Shown: piece by piece, positions 19,359 through 27,836 of the stretch
How the letters are laid out: each line of letters starts with the position of its first letter
How positions within the stretch are numbered: position 1 is the stretch's first letter
Assembly (NCBI GenBank): GCA_963710315.1
Contig: CAVPZW010000008.1
Span: forward strand, 62,001 to 126,000
DNA length: 64,000 bases
Reading direction: 5' to 3'
From: Palsa-360 sp963710315
GTDB taxonomy: Bacteria; Acidobacteriota; Terriglobia; Acidiferrales; UBA7541
Position numbers and translations under genes: made by a program
Notes under the pieces: model-generated
The model's input: only the letters and a program-made list of their open reading frames with translations
Told to the model about the DNA's origin: nothing
Databases searched by the model: none

Positions 19359-20450
19359 CTATTCAGGTGCGCGCGGAATCCGAGACTCTCGCTCGGCCCA
19401 ATGCTCGACGATGTCGCGAACCACTTTATCGCCCACGCGTTCCGCTGCTTCGAGAGAGGGCATGTAGGCCGAATATCTTCCGCCCGCCATATTCTTCAGG
19501 CTCTCAGCGGGCGTCAGGCCGGGCGCTTCGCGATCATAGTTACTCGCCGTGCGCAGGACAAGCACGCGTCTCAGGTCCGCGCGCCCTGCCTGGTCCAGGA
19601 AGGTTAGCGCCTGCAACGTGCCTGTGTCCTCCATGGCCGCGATCATAAAGTTGCCCTGGCCGCCCGTGTAATAGCGCGTCCACTCGTTGGCCCATTCGTC
19701 CATGCGCGTGCCGTGCCAGAATGTGCCGGCGGACATCGTGTCGCCGCGTGTAACGAAAGGCGGTTTCATGGCATTGGGAAAGCCGGCATAGCGCGCCCGC
19801 GAGGCGCGCATTTCCTCCGAATCCGCGAGTGGAACATCCTTGGTCAAGTGGTAGGCCCAGGCCACGAGGTCCTGATTGAGTGTGTACGCCTCGCCGCCCA
19901 GCGGAGCCCTCACAGGTTGCTCGTAGGGGGTTGCTTTGCGCAGCGGCACAAAACCAGTCGGCCAATCCGCTGGAATTTCGCGCGCGTCGATTTCATATGC
20001 GAGGTCGCCGTCGATCACGTGGTTTGCCCACACTGCCGAGCCAAGCGACACGTCCGCCGGATCGCCGCCGCCGATTCCAGCGATCACCCAATAGGCTTTG
20101 CTGAGGTCAAAGCGCGGATCGAGGCCCAGCGCCATTACGGACGCGGCCGCTTTGGCCGTGGCCACGCCGGTCAACAAGCCCAGAACTCCGTCCTTGTTCA
20201 TGCGTACATGGTGGTATCCGGCGGGAAGAGGAAAGACTTGATCCAGATGCTCGCGCTCCACCCATAATTGGTATTCCCCGGGCGTATCGCCTGTATCTTC
20301 TCCCGCCTCGAACATGGACACCACCACCACTTTGACGCGGATCGGCATTGCAGCCGCACGCGCGGAGGTTTTCTTTTGCGCCAGCAGGGGATTCGCGAGG
20401 CAACACAGCAGGACGAGCATTCCAATTGGAAATTTGAAGAACCGTCGCAA
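19359..20450 (-). CDS. Purine nucleoside permease (NUP family)
   Basis: A 363-residue protein of the purine nucleoside permease family, with a signal peptide (residues 1-24, ending ANPLLAQ). Characteristic blocks are PIRVKVVVVSMFEAGEDTGD, YWVIAGIGGGDPADVSLGSA, and RVLVLRTASNYDREAPG. The family resembles nucleoside phosphorylases in fold and was named for fungal transporters; in bacteria the members are exported and their exact activity is less certain. The start is a TTG at 20450 with GGAG and a 6-base spacer; no better ATG is available. It is cotranscribed with the exported adenosine deaminase downstream. Confidence 0.9.
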   Translation of the reverse strand: MRRFFKFPIGMLVLLCCLANPLLAQKKTSARAAAMPIRVKVVVVSMFEAGEDTGDTPGEYQLWVEREHLDQVFPLPAGYHHVRMNKDGVLGLLTGVATAKAAASVMALGLDPRFDLSKAYWVIAGIGGGDPADVSLGSAVWANHVIDGDLAYEIDAREIPADWPTGFVPLRKATPYEQPVRAPLGGEAYTLNQDLVAWAYHLTKDVPLADSEEMRASRARYAGFPNAMKPPFVTRGDTMSAGTFWHGTRMDEWANEWTRYYTGGQGNFMIAAMEDTGTLQALTFLDQAGRADLRRVLVLRTASNYDREAPGLTPAESLKNMAGGRYSAYMPSLEAAERVGDKVVRDIVEHWAERESRIPRAPE

Positions 20451-20743
20451 GGTTCACTCCTCGCCAATGCGCCCGCTTCTCGCGGAAATAGGCGTTTGAG
20501 TTTACATCACCGCGGTCTGCCGAGGGATTTCCAGGTCAATTCTAATTCGTGATCGCTTGCATATCGATCCCTGCGTGCCAGAATTTCTTCGCACACTCCG
20601 TGTCAAACACTTTTTGCAAGATTGGGCAAGCCATTCGACACAGAGGGCGCGGAGGAATCAGAGGAATTCAACAAAGATCAAACAAGCCGCAGTTGCAGGA
20701 CAATTGAAAACGCCATCTCCCAGCAGTAAGGAACGGCGCGGGA

Positions 20744-21046
20744 TCAGGCCTTCGCCGCTCGTGTCATTCCATTCTGCGGATACCAGTTCATGGGGGCCGG
20801 GCGCTCAGGTGACACAGTCGTTTGGGGTGAACCCTCAAAATCGACAATTTCTTTTGTGCGATACGGCTTTTCCTTGTGGCAAGACGGGCAGCGAAGGTTG
20901 AATACTTGAGATCTTCCGTTGGACGCTTCCGTCCCTTCGCTCGCGGACGTCTGCAAGCTCCCCACAATTGCGGGAACGGGAATGGACGCCTTGCAATGCA
21001 GGCAGACTACTCCTCGGAAAGTCGGGTGTTCGGTATCGATGGTCAT
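20744..21046 (-). CDS. Zinc-ribbon-like protein of unknown function
   Basis: A 100-residue protein starting MTIDTEHPTFRGVVCLHCKA. Two CxxC pairs (VCLHCK near residue 15 and LRCPSCHKEKP near 62) suggest a split zinc ribbon, separated by a low-complexity segment rich in Ser, Glu and Thr. ATG 21046 is favoured by a GAGG nine bases upstream over a TTG at 21088. I do not recognise a family. It is divergently placed relative to the alpha/beta hydrolase gene and close to no obvious partner. The C-terminus is proline-rich with no predicted membrane segment. Confidence 0.6.
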   Translation of the reverse strand: MTIDTEHPTFRGVVCLHCKASIPVPAIVGSLQTSASEGTEASNGRSQVFNLRCPSCHKEKPYRTKEIVDFEGSPQTTVSPERPAPMNWYPQNGMTRAAKA

Positions 21047-21487
21047 AAGTAGAACCTCGTAGAGATGCAAATCAGGTATCAGGGGCAAGGCAATCCTACT
21101 CCAAAGCCTCTAGCCGGGTCCAGTCGCATATGAGCAAAAACTGTGGAAAATTGGGCATCGACCCACGAACACCGGCCTTGATTGTATAAGCCATTTATTT
21201 ATATACACTTACGTTCCGATAAGCTTTGGTTCAGCTTGGCTCATTCTATTCCGATCCACAGGGCGAGCATACCGATTCCAACTCTCTGCAGCATATCCGC
21301 CTTGTCCAGTTTGGAGCCCTGAAAGGACGGCATACCGCTGCCCACCGCGAAACGGCGGGAATCCTTATGCGCTTTCTAGGGTGAAAAAGCCCCGGCAGGG
21401 AGCGGCACATTCTGTGACGGCACAACGCTGCCTCGATGTAGAATCCCACTACTTCGTCCAATGAGGAATGTAACGAGGATTGACGAC
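21047..21487. other. Intergenic region between zinc-ribbon gene and hydrolase
   Basis: 441 bp between divergent genes. An AT-rich stretch at 21185-21215 (with TTTATTTATATACAC) is a plausible promoter zone, but I cannot define boxes. No gene, repeat or RNA was recognised. Confidence 0.45.
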
Positions 21488-22411
21488 ATGAAACGCGCGC
21501 TCCCGGCAATTTATCTGCTCGTGTTCGTTGCTTGCCCCGTTTTGCGGGCGCAATCCCCCGGCGCGCAATCCGCGCCGAAACCTTCCTCGCACATTCGAAT
21601 CAATCGAACCTTGGAACAGCATTTCATGGTGGACCGAGGCGACGTTCACATTGAGGTCATCGCGCAGGGGCTCGGCCCGGTCATCGTGATTTTGCCGTCT
21701 CTTGGCCGGGGCGCGGAAGACTATGGTGTCGTGGCGGCGCTCCTTGCGAGGGACGGATTCCGCGTCCTGCGCCCGCAGCCGCGCGGCATCGGCGCGAGCA
21801 CCGGCCCCATGGAGCGACTGACGCTGCACGATTTCGCTGCGGATATCGCTGCCGTCATCGAGCATGAACGCAAAGGCCCCGCCGTGGTGGTTGGCCATGC
21901 CTACGGCCACTTCGTCACGCGCATGCTGGCGACCGACCGGCCCGATCTGGTTCGCGGGGTAGTGCTGGCCGCGGCGTCGGCGGGAAAAGTCCCGCCCGGA
22001 GTGAATGAGCCGTCGGTCTCGCCCGAGGTGCGCGAAGCCATCGAGAAGAGCGGAGATTTGTCGCTTCCAGAAGCCGACCGCCTGCGCTACCTGCAACTCG
22101 CATTCTTCGCGCCCGGCCACGATCCGCATGTCTGGCTGACCGGCTGGCACCCCCAAACCGAAAAAGCGGAAAACACAGCCTCGCGTTCCACGCCCGTCAA
22201 CGAATGGTTTGCCGCCGGCACCGCGCGCATCCTTGACCTTCAAGCCGAAAACGACGCCGTCGCCCCCCGCAAATTCGCCGGTGTCCTGAAAGCCGCGCTA
22301 GGCGACCGCGTCACCGTCCAGGTAATCCCTAACGCCGGACATGCGCTGGTCCCTGAGCAGCCCGAAGCCATGGCTCGCGCCATTGCAGCCTTTGCTCGCA
22401 CCTTAAAATGA
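21488..22411 (+). CDS. Exported alpha/beta-hydrolase-fold protein lacking the nucleophile serine
   Basis: A 307-residue alpha/beta hydrolase with a signal peptide (MKRALPAIYLLVFVACPVLRAQ). ATG 21488 has GAGG about nine bases upstream. The fold is clear: VIVILPSLGRGAEDYGVVAA (oxyanion region), RPQPRGIGAS, the nucleophile elbow VVVGHAYGHFV near residue 140, and VIPNAGHALVPEQP with the catalytic-type histidine. The elbow reads Gly-His-Ala-Tyr-Gly, so alanine replaces the usual serine. I recall relatives with a similar GHAFGN elbow, which would make this a family feature rather than an error. It may be non-hydrolytic or use another residue; the substrate is unknown. Confidence 0.85.
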   Translation: MKRALPAIYLLVFVACPVLRAQSPGAQSAPKPSSHIRINRTLEQHFMVDRGDVHIEVIAQGLGPVIVILPSLGRGAEDYGVVAALLARDGFRVLRPQPRGIGASTGPMERLTLHDFAADIAAVIEHERKGPAVVVGHAYGHFVTRMLATDRPDLVRGVVLAAASAGKVPPGVNEPSVSPEVREAIEKSGDLSLPEADRLRYLQLAFFAPGHDPHVWLTGWHPQTEKAENTASRSTPVNEWFAAGTARILDLQAENDAVAPRKFAGVLKAALGDRVTVQVIPNAGHALVPEQPEAMARAIAAFARTLK

Positions 22412-22574
22412 GCTCGGTATCAAATTCTCCGCTACGGGAATCAGGTGACTGGAATCACGGAAGATTCGGCAGCCGCGATCTAAACTTTTTTTGAAGTTTT
22501 GGAATTAGACTGTACAGATTGGCAATTCGGATTAGCGGTTACATTTCGAATGGCTGATTTCAGGAGGTGACGGC

Positions 22575-22910
22575 ATGTTTTGCAACCAATGCGGCAGAGA
22601 AATCTCCGACTCATCTAATTTTTGTTCCACTTGTGGTGCGCGGCAGCGTTCGAGGGCTTCATACAAGCAACTGACGCTATCCGCCACGGACAAGAAGATT
22701 GCGGGCGTGTGCGGAGGCATCGCGGAGCACTTGGAAGTCGATCCGACGATTGTGCGTCTGGTCTGGGTTGCGCTGTCGGTCGTGCCTGGTGGGTTTGTCG
22801 GCGGCGCGTTGGCCTATTTGATTGCATGGATCATTATTCCGAAGGCCCCTGAGCTTGCCTCGACGGCGGCAGGCGCGGCCACGGCGCAAACTTCCGCAAA
22901 AGCTGGATGA
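22575..22910 (+). CDS. Zinc ribbon plus PspC-domain membrane protein
   Basis: A 111-residue protein. A zinc ribbon (MFCNQCGREISDSSNFCSTC, Cys pairs at 3/6 and 17/20) is followed by a PspC domain: the soluble start KQLTLSATDKKIAGVCGGIA, the block EHLEVDPTIVRLVWVALSVV, and a membrane hairpin ending AYLIAWIIIPKAPE. PspC proteins take part in phage-shock-type envelope stress responses, but no other psp gene is here. A strong ribosome site (AGGAGGT) lies seven bases before the ATG. The last 20 residues are Ala/Thr-rich. The gene is followed by a palindromic repeat and the convergent OprB-like porin. Confidence 0.9.
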   Translation: MFCNQCGREISDSSNFCSTCGARQRSRASYKQLTLSATDKKIAGVCGGIAEHLEVDPTIVRLVWVALSVVPGGFVGGALAYLIAWIIIPKAPELASTAAGAATAQTSAKAG

Positions 22911-22920
22911 ATATAAAGTA

Positions 22921-22986
22921 GCGCGGGCTTCAGCCTGCGGAAGTTAGTCCTTGCAAGGACCAAAACCCGCAGGCTGAAGCCCGCGC
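22921..22986. repeat. Dispersed palindromic repeat, copy 2
   Basis: Perfect 20-bp arms (22921-22940 and 22967-22986) containing GGCTTCAGCCTGCGG and its complement, with an inner palindrome GTCCTTGCAAGGAC (22947-22960). It lies between convergent genes, where it could act as a bidirectional terminator-like structure, though there is no T-run. Confidence 0.9.
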
Positions 22987-22996
22987 CGCCAAACCC

Positions 22997-24445
22997 TTAC
23001 AATTCGACGTGCAGGCGGAGCGCGGCGGCTAACACAGGGCCGCGGTCGCGGTTGTAGCCGGGATTGTTAATGTGCTGCGCGTCTAACGATGTGAAGATTC
23101 CCCGCCAAAGATGCAACGTGTAGTAGCTTTCCACAATACTCTCGCGCCCATAGTTCAAATTGTTGTCGCCCAGCAGAAAACCCAAGCCGCCGAGCGACAG
23201 ATACTGCTGATGGTCGCGCGAAATTCCATTGGAGATGAAAGCGAGTCCTGCGCGGTCCAGCTTTCTTTTCCATCGAGTTCCTTGCGCGCCCGCGCCGACT
23301 TGCACGGTTTCGTCCACTTCTGTGTAGGCGTACGATTCGTGCTGGCCTTCGTTCCATCCCCATCGCGAGAACAGTCCCAGCCAATCGGTTAACGGCTGCT
23401 CGACGTTCACGCCAAATCCATACTTCGTGGTTGTCTGCAAAGGATGGTTCGTGATGTCGGGCCTGCACACCGTGCCGGCAGCGCAGGGCGTCTTGCCCGC
23501 CAGAAAATTGGCGATGGCCACGCTGTAGATTCCCATGTTTGCGTGATTCGCATAGCCCAGCAGGCGAATAACAGCCTCGCGGCGCGGCAAGAAAGAGCGA
23601 TGCAGCTCGAACTCCACATTTTCAGAACGGGCGCGGGCCACATCGGCGTCCAGGTTGATACCGTTGGCTACTTTGGGCATCAGCGCTTCCGCGAATCGCA
23701 CCGCCCAGTGGCGGTCATCGTATTCGACCATTGCGGCATAGGTGAAACCGCGCGTGTCCGCGGCGTAGTCGTATGCGCCGTTGTTGTCCAGCGTCCAATT
23801 CAAGAATTGCAAATTGCTGTCCGATCCATAGGTGTTCAGATCGAAAAAATCCACCAGGCTGAATTTGCCAAAGCGAATTTCCAGGCGGCGTATTGGCAAC
23901 TCCTTGAACAGTGACAAGCTTGTTCTCTCCGAAGCCGAACTCTGGCCGCCGAGCGGAATGATCTGATGCCACATCAGCCGGGCCACGTAGGGAACCTTGC
24001 TGAGGGTAGGATTCCGAACGACGTCCAGGTTGGTGAAGCCCGCAAGGCCCAGCGCCTGCCCAATTCCGTGCCCGCCGGTTTCCTGCACATCGAGAAGAAA
24101 TTCCGCCGTGCTGCTGATTCGCACCCCGGAAAGCAAAGTCAGCACTCGAGAAGAAGCGTCCTGCGCTTCGGGCGAAAGGCTGTTTGGTCCCTGGTAGGGA
24201 GAATAAAACGAGGGGTGCCACTGCGTAATAATATTGGCCTGGCCGGAAAGCCAGATGCGATCCGATCCAAAATGCGGGAATAGGGCCGGTGGCTCATCGG
24301 AAGCCGAATCGTCGGCTGGAGAAGGAGCGGGTTGCGCTGGTGCTTGGTCCGCCGTCTCCTGGGCATGCAGGCATGGCGCGGCAGCCAGGCGCAAGCCTAG
24401 GAAGACCATAAGAATCAACGCGAGTTGGGCCGTGCGATGTCGCAT
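22997..24445 (-). CDS. OprB-like carbohydrate-selective porin
   Basis: A 482-residue outer-membrane protein with a signal peptide (cleavage near ...APCLHAQ) and a short Pro/Ala/Glu-rich linker. The barrel shows OprB-family features: an early SGQANIITQWHPSFYSPYQG segment, the block LDVQETGGHGIGQALGLAGF, the block ELPIRRLEIRFGKFSLVDFF, and a terminal strand pattern ending AAALRLHVEL with an aromatic-free last residue. OprB porins pass sugars and related solutes. Nothing beside it identifies a specific sugar. It is transcribed alone on the minus strand and ends next to a palindromic repeat. Confidence 0.87.
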   Translation of the reverse strand: MRHRTAQLALILMVFLGLRLAAAPCLHAQETADQAPAQPAPSPADDSASDEPPALFPHFGSDRIWLSGQANIITQWHPSFYSPYQGPNSLSPEAQDASSRVLTLLSGVRISSTAEFLLDVQETGGHGIGQALGLAGFTNLDVVRNPTLSKVPYVARLMWHQIIPLGGQSSASERTSLSLFKELPIRRLEIRFGKFSLVDFFDLNTYGSDSNLQFLNWTLDNNGAYDYAADTRGFTYAAMVEYDDRHWAVRFAEALMPKVANGINLDADVARARSENVEFELHRSFLPRREAVIRLLGYANHANMGIYSVAIANFLAGKTPCAAGTVCRPDITNHPLQTTTKYGFGVNVEQPLTDWLGLFSRWGWNEGQHESYAYTEVDETVQVGAGAQGTRWKRKLDRAGLAFISNGISRDHQQYLSLGGLGFLLGDNNLNYGRESIVESYYTLHLWRGIFTSLDAQHINNPGYNRDRGPVLAAALRLHVEL

Positions 24446-24567
24446 ATTCTCCCGATTGGATCAGCACTTCATTCCAAGTATTGACATTAGATCACGGCTC
24501 TGCCCAATCGTTGGATGAACAACAAGTAAAAACTTGCGGAGTGGAATTTCCACTCCTTCCAAAAGTT

Positions 24568-24786
24568 CTATGAGGTGGCTTTGTTGGCCGTTGCGGCATC
24601 CTCTTCGGCTCGGGCTGCCGCAAGATCGGGCTCATGCAATTTGGCCTGCGAATCGAACATTGACATGGACGGGTCGATCCACACCCGTATGAGCGGCGCG
24701 TTTTCGCTCTGGTGCGCCCGAATCCAAACGCAATACAGGCGTGAGTACGGTACGGAATTCCTGCGCTTGCTGATGAAATCAAACAT
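24568..24786 (-). CDS. Small protein of unknown function
   Basis: A 72-residue protein starting MFDFISKRRNSVPYSRLYCV and ending in an Ala/Glu-rich tail (AAARAEEDAATANKATS). ATG 24786 has AAGGAGGGG just upstream, a very strong ribosome site, which is the main reason to believe the gene. The middle (WIDPSMSMFDSQAKLHEPDL) has no motif I recognise. No signal peptide or membrane span. It lies alone between the porin and the metal-sensor gene. Confidence 0.55.
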   Translation of the reverse strand: MFDFISKRRNSVPYSRLYCVWIRAHQSENAPLIRVWIDPSMSMFDSQAKLHEPDLAAARAEEDAATANKATS

Positions 24787-25070
24787 GATCCCCTCCTTTT
24801 TCAAAGCAATTTAGTCCTGACCGGGTGCCAGCGCCTCGTCCGGTAATTCTTTTTTCAGGAGGGGTTTTCGCCGCGAGATGGCGGATTCCCGCTCGCCCTG
24901 TGTACATCCACCAGTGCGAGCAGAAGCTTGAGGCAACGCAGCGTATGCTATGCTCGCTCGTGGCGGAGGGCCGGAAAGCTGGTACTGCCCGGGTGTTCTG
25001 GTTCTTGAACTGCCGTATCCATTGGATTCAATTTCCTTTCGGGCTTTTGTATTTCAGCCCGGTTCTCTGA

Positions 25071-25090
25071 TACCATACCCCCATAGGGTA
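25071..25090 (+). promoter_or_regulatory. CsoR/RcnR-type operator
   Basis: TACCATACCCCCATAGGGTA lies 11 bases upstream of the start of the DUF156 regulator. The quasi-palindrome with a C5 core flanked by TAcc/ggTA resembles the operators of this family (on the other strand, TACCCTATGGGGGTATGGTA). Placement between promoter and start suggests autoregulation. Confidence 0.7.
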
Positions 25091-25101
25091 GTCAAGGAAA
25101 A

Positions 25102-25368
25102 ATGTCACACTTATCGAGAGAAAAGCTGGATCTGGTCAACCGCACAAAGAAAATCGTAGGGCAGCTCGAGGCCGTTGGGCGCGCCCTAGATCAGGACGAG
25201 CCGTGCAGCGAAGTTCTGCAACGGCTTGCCGCCGCACGCGGCGCCATCAACAGCCTCATGGGTGAATTGATGGAGGATCACATCCGCAACCATATGCCGC
25301 GGAATACCAAATCCGCCGGGGAAGCCGCGGACGATCTGATCGAGATTGTTCGAACCTATCTGAAGTAA
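25102..25368 (+). CDS. Metal- or formaldehyde-sensing repressor of the CsoR/RcnR/FrmR family
   Basis: An 88-residue all-helical DUF156-family repressor beginning MSHLSREKLDLVNRTKKIVG. The residues that define sensor type are His3, Cys35, His60 and His64 (in DHIRNH), the same set used by RcnR to bind nickel and cobalt; CsoR would show Cys-His-Cys and FrmR a Pro2-Cys35 pair. GQLEAVGRAL and AARGAINSLMGEL are the conserved family helices. An operator-like palindrome lies directly upstream. No metal exporter is adjacent, so the controlled genes are elsewhere or the repressor mainly autoregulates. The start ATG has AAGGA four bases before it. Confidence 0.9.
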   Translation: MSHLSREKLDLVNRTKKIVGQLEAVGRALDQDEPCSEVLQRLAAARGAINSLMGELMEDHIRNHMPRNTKSAGEAADDLIEIVRTYLK

Positions 25369-25383
25369 GCGCCGCACCCGCAA

Positions 25384-25504
25384 AAAAGATTTAACACAGA
25401 GGGCAGAGGAAAAAATCCACAGAGAACACAGAATCGCCCATCGCGCACACAAGACCGAAACGAATTTCTCATCTTTTCTCTGTGTCCTCAGTGTTAAATC
25501 TTTT
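25384..25504. repeat. Inverted repeat of the 'AACACAGAG' type
   Basis: Perfect 14-bp ends (AAAAGATTTAACAC at 25384-25397 and its complement at 25491-25504), with inner CACAGAGAACACAG and TTCTCTGTGTCC that can also pair. It lies just after the regulator stop. A related fragment (GACACAGAGGGCGCGGAGG) is at 20638-20656. Confidence 0.75.
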
Positions 25505-25827
25505 CTTGGTTTTACTTCTTGCGTGACCAACCTGCGGATCGTGGACTGGCTAAGTTCTTAAGAAGATTTTGGCGGGTTGGGTAGAGCGCTTACGAACCCG
25601 ATTTCTCGGGGCCGTCGTCCCCGCAGCGCGACTCCCAACCCACAGTGGAACCAATTTTGACAGCGCGAGACGGTTGGCTCAATGGACTGGACGGCTCAAA
25701 ATTTTTGGGACCGGGGTTTTAGTACTAGGTCAGCGAATTCGACAAACGGCTGGCGAAGGGAGAGAGTTGCTCCAAGCAGCCCATACCCAATTCAAGTTAC
25801 TCTAAAGGAGTGACTTGCAAAGAAATT
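25505..25827. other. Intergenic region, no recognisable gene
   Basis: 323 bp following the inverted repeat. A 78-codon open frame at 25569-25805 has no ribosome site, domain or conserved-looking pattern and is not called. Nothing else was recognised. Confidence 0.45.
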
Positions 25828-27117
25828 CTATTCCACAACAGCAATCTTGTTGGCCGCCGAAAGTGGCATCCACAAGCGGCCTTTGGCGTCCCGCGCCATG
25901 TTCTGTACAAATGCATTCGGGGCAGACATCGGGTAAGTCCTGAAAACCTCGACGGCAGGGTCGAAGCGGACCAAATTATTGGCGTCCTTTGCACTCTCCT
26001 CAAACCAGATCTTGCCTGCCGAATCCGCGCCAATCCCGTAAGGTATGGAATGGATTCCCGATGGGCTGTCCCAAAACTTGAATTTCTTGTCGGCTAGCGT
26101 AAGGCGCCCCAACCGTCCGCCCGCGGAATCGGTGAAGTAGATCGCGCCTTTGACGGCGACCAGCCGGCGGGGCTCAACGTCCAGGTCCGTGGGAGTGTAT
26201 TCGGTCATCGCTCCACTGGCTGGATCGATGCGTCCCAGTTTGCCGCCCGACAATTCGCAGAACCACATTGCGCCATCGTCCGCCGCGACCATGCCGTAGG
26301 GATGCGCATCCTGCGTCAGCACACCGTACTCGGCGATCTTCCCGCTCTCAATGTCCACCCTGCCGATCACGTTGGCATTTTGCGCCGTGAACCATATCCC
26401 GCCATCCGGCCCAGCCGCCAGAGTGAGCGGGTCTTTTGCCGTGGGAGGGGTAAACTCCGAAATCGCGCCGGAAATGGGGTTTAGCCGGCCAATTTTCCCG
26501 GCATTATTTTCCGTGAACCAGATGTCGCCCAGCGTATCGAAGGCCAAGCCCTGCGGGCCGGAATCTTCCGTCGGCACCTTGAACAGCTTCCATTCCTGTG
26601 TATCCGGATTGAAGCGCGCGATGTGCCCTGTCTCCTGCAGAGTGAACCAGATGTTGCCCTTGGCATCGGCCGCTGAGTCATGCGGCATCGCTCCCGGCAC
26701 TGGCGCGTCCCACACGCGCATCATCCCTTTCAGCTCGACGCCCACCGGGGCAATAGGTGTCTTGAACGACAGCCGCAGCGTCACCTTGGAATCGACGCCA
26801 GGGCGCACCAGAACATTGTGTTCCCATTCGGACCATGTGCCGTCCGCGGAAGCGCGCAAATCATAGGAGCCGGCGCGCAACGGTTCGATATGGAACTGGC
26901 CACGAGTATCGCTGTGCAACACATGTGGCGTTCCGCCGTCCGCCGCCTGCCACAAAATCTGCGCGCCACCCACGGGCGCGCCTTTGGCGTTGACCACTTC
27001 GCCGCCCAACCCGCCCGGCTTCTGCTTGGCGGTCTTGGGAACCTGCGCCCCAGCGGCCGTGGACACAAGCGCAGCAGCGCATACAAGGATCGCGAAATTG
27101 TGACAAATGTGCCGCAC
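25828..27117 (-). CDS. Exported beta-propeller (Vgb/streptogramin-lyase-like) with carboxypeptidase-regulatory-like N-terminus
   Basis: A 429-residue protein with a signal peptide (cleavage near ...STAAGAQ). Residues about 35-115 form a carboxypeptidase-regulatory-like/SdrD-B type beta sandwich (GGEVVNAKGAPVGGAQILWQ, TRGQFHIEPLRAGSYDLRAS). The rest is a seven-bladed-type propeller with repeats of the form G-x-I-W-F-T-x-x-x-x-x-x-I-G-R (for example GDIWFTENNAGKIGRLNP, GGIWFTAQNANVIGRVD, GAMWFCELSGGKLGRID). Such repeats resemble virginiamycin B lyase, but the exported location and added domain suggest a carbohydrate- or protein-binding role instead. It is followed by other exported proteins on the same strand. 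Confidence 0.85.
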   Translation of the reverse strand: MRHICHNFAILVCAAALVSTAAGAQVPKTAKQKPGGLGGEVVNAKGAPVGGAQILWQAADGGTPHVLHSDTRGQFHIEPLRAGSYDLRASADGTWSEWEHNVLVRPGVDSKVTLRLSFKTPIAPVGVELKGMMRVWDAPVPGAMPHDSAADAKGNIWFTLQETGHIARFNPDTQEWKLFKVPTEDSGPQGLAFDTLGDIWFTENNAGKIGRLNPISGAISEFTPPTAKDPLTLAAGPDGGIWFTAQNANVIGRVDIESGKIAEYGVLTQDAHPYGMVAADDGAMWFCELSGGKLGRIDPASGAMTEYTPTDLDVEPRRLVAVKGAIYFTDSAGGRLGRLTLADKKFKFWDSPSGIHSIPYGIGADSAGKIWFEESAKDANNLVRFDPAVEVFRTYPMSAPNAFVQNMARDAKGRLWMPLSAANKIAVVE

Positions 27118-27243
27118 GGCAATCCGCCTTCCAAGAGATTCTATGTAGTAATTTTACATGGAGGAATCACCGCTGGGCTTGGAGGATGGAAGGAATGCAG
27201 CGGGAATGATACTAGAGCATTCTATTCTTCGCGGAGTCGGTTG

Positions 27244-27798
27244 CTACCGCAGAGCGCCGGGTTCGATGCCGTTGTGGCGGGCGCGATCCAGCAAGTCATC
27301 CAGTTTGGCCGCGTCTGCCTGGCGCTTGGCGTCCAATTGTTTTAGCTGATCTTGCGGGGTGGGGGCCATCTTAGGATGGAGCGAGGCCTGTTCTCCAACA
27401 TTTTCGCCGTTGAGGAATGCTTGCAGTTTTGCGATCCGGGAGTCGAGTTTTTCGATCTCCTCGCGCAGGGGCGCCAATTGTCTGCGATACCATGCCGGAT
27501 CTTTTTCTTGAGAAGTTGTCTTCGAAGTTGCGCTCGCGTTCTGAGGTGTGCGGTTTCCAACGATCGAGACATCGTCCTTGCTAGGCAAATTCTTGATCTC
27601 ATCGTTGGTCCAAACCTTGGCTGGTTTTGCATTGGGCAGTGGAGCGGTCTGGTCTTGCGTAGTCGATGGCGGCGTGCTCGCGGAGGCAGGTTCCTGTTGG
27701 GTTGCCGCGGGCGTTTGCGATTGGCCGCATGCTGATCCTGGTCCGAGCGTTAAAGATAACAGCAGCGTGCCGGAGAGAACGATCGAAGGGAGTCTCAT
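27244..27798 (-). CDS. Exported coiled-coil protein of unknown function
   Basis: A 184-residue protein with a signal peptide (cleavage near ...PGSACGQ), a low-complexity linker rich in Gln, Thr, Ala and Pro, and a helical C-terminal half with heptad-like spacing (DPAWYRRQLAPLREEIEKLD, SRIAKLQAFLNGENVG, and QLKQLDAKRQADAAKLDDLL). It should be periplasmic or exported. I recall similar proteins as common in Acidobacteriota, but no function is known. It lies between two exported proteins on the same strand, though the 126- and 38-bp gaps leave operon membership open. Confidence 0.75.
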   Translation of the reverse strand: MRLPSIVLSGTLLLSLTLGPGSACGQSQTPAATQQEPASASTPPSTTQDQTAPLPNAKPAKVWTNDEIKNLPSKDDVSIVGNRTPQNASATSKTTSQEKDPAWYRRQLAPLREEIEKLDSRIAKLQAFLNGENVGEQASLHPKMAPTPQDQLKQLDAKRQADAAKLDDLLDRARHNGIEPGALR

Positions 27799-27836
27799 GG
27801 CTAAACCTCGATTCGTCCTATTTTACCGTGACTGGA

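Noticed and set aside
25569..25805. A small gene between the metal sensor and the propeller gene
   Set aside because: No ribosome site, no motif and no conserved-looking composition; treated as non-coding.
25828..27117. Calling this protein an antibiotic-inactivating virginiamycin B lyase
   Set aside because: The propeller resembles Vgb, but it is exported and has an added beta-sandwich domain; the fold is shared by many non-lyase proteins.
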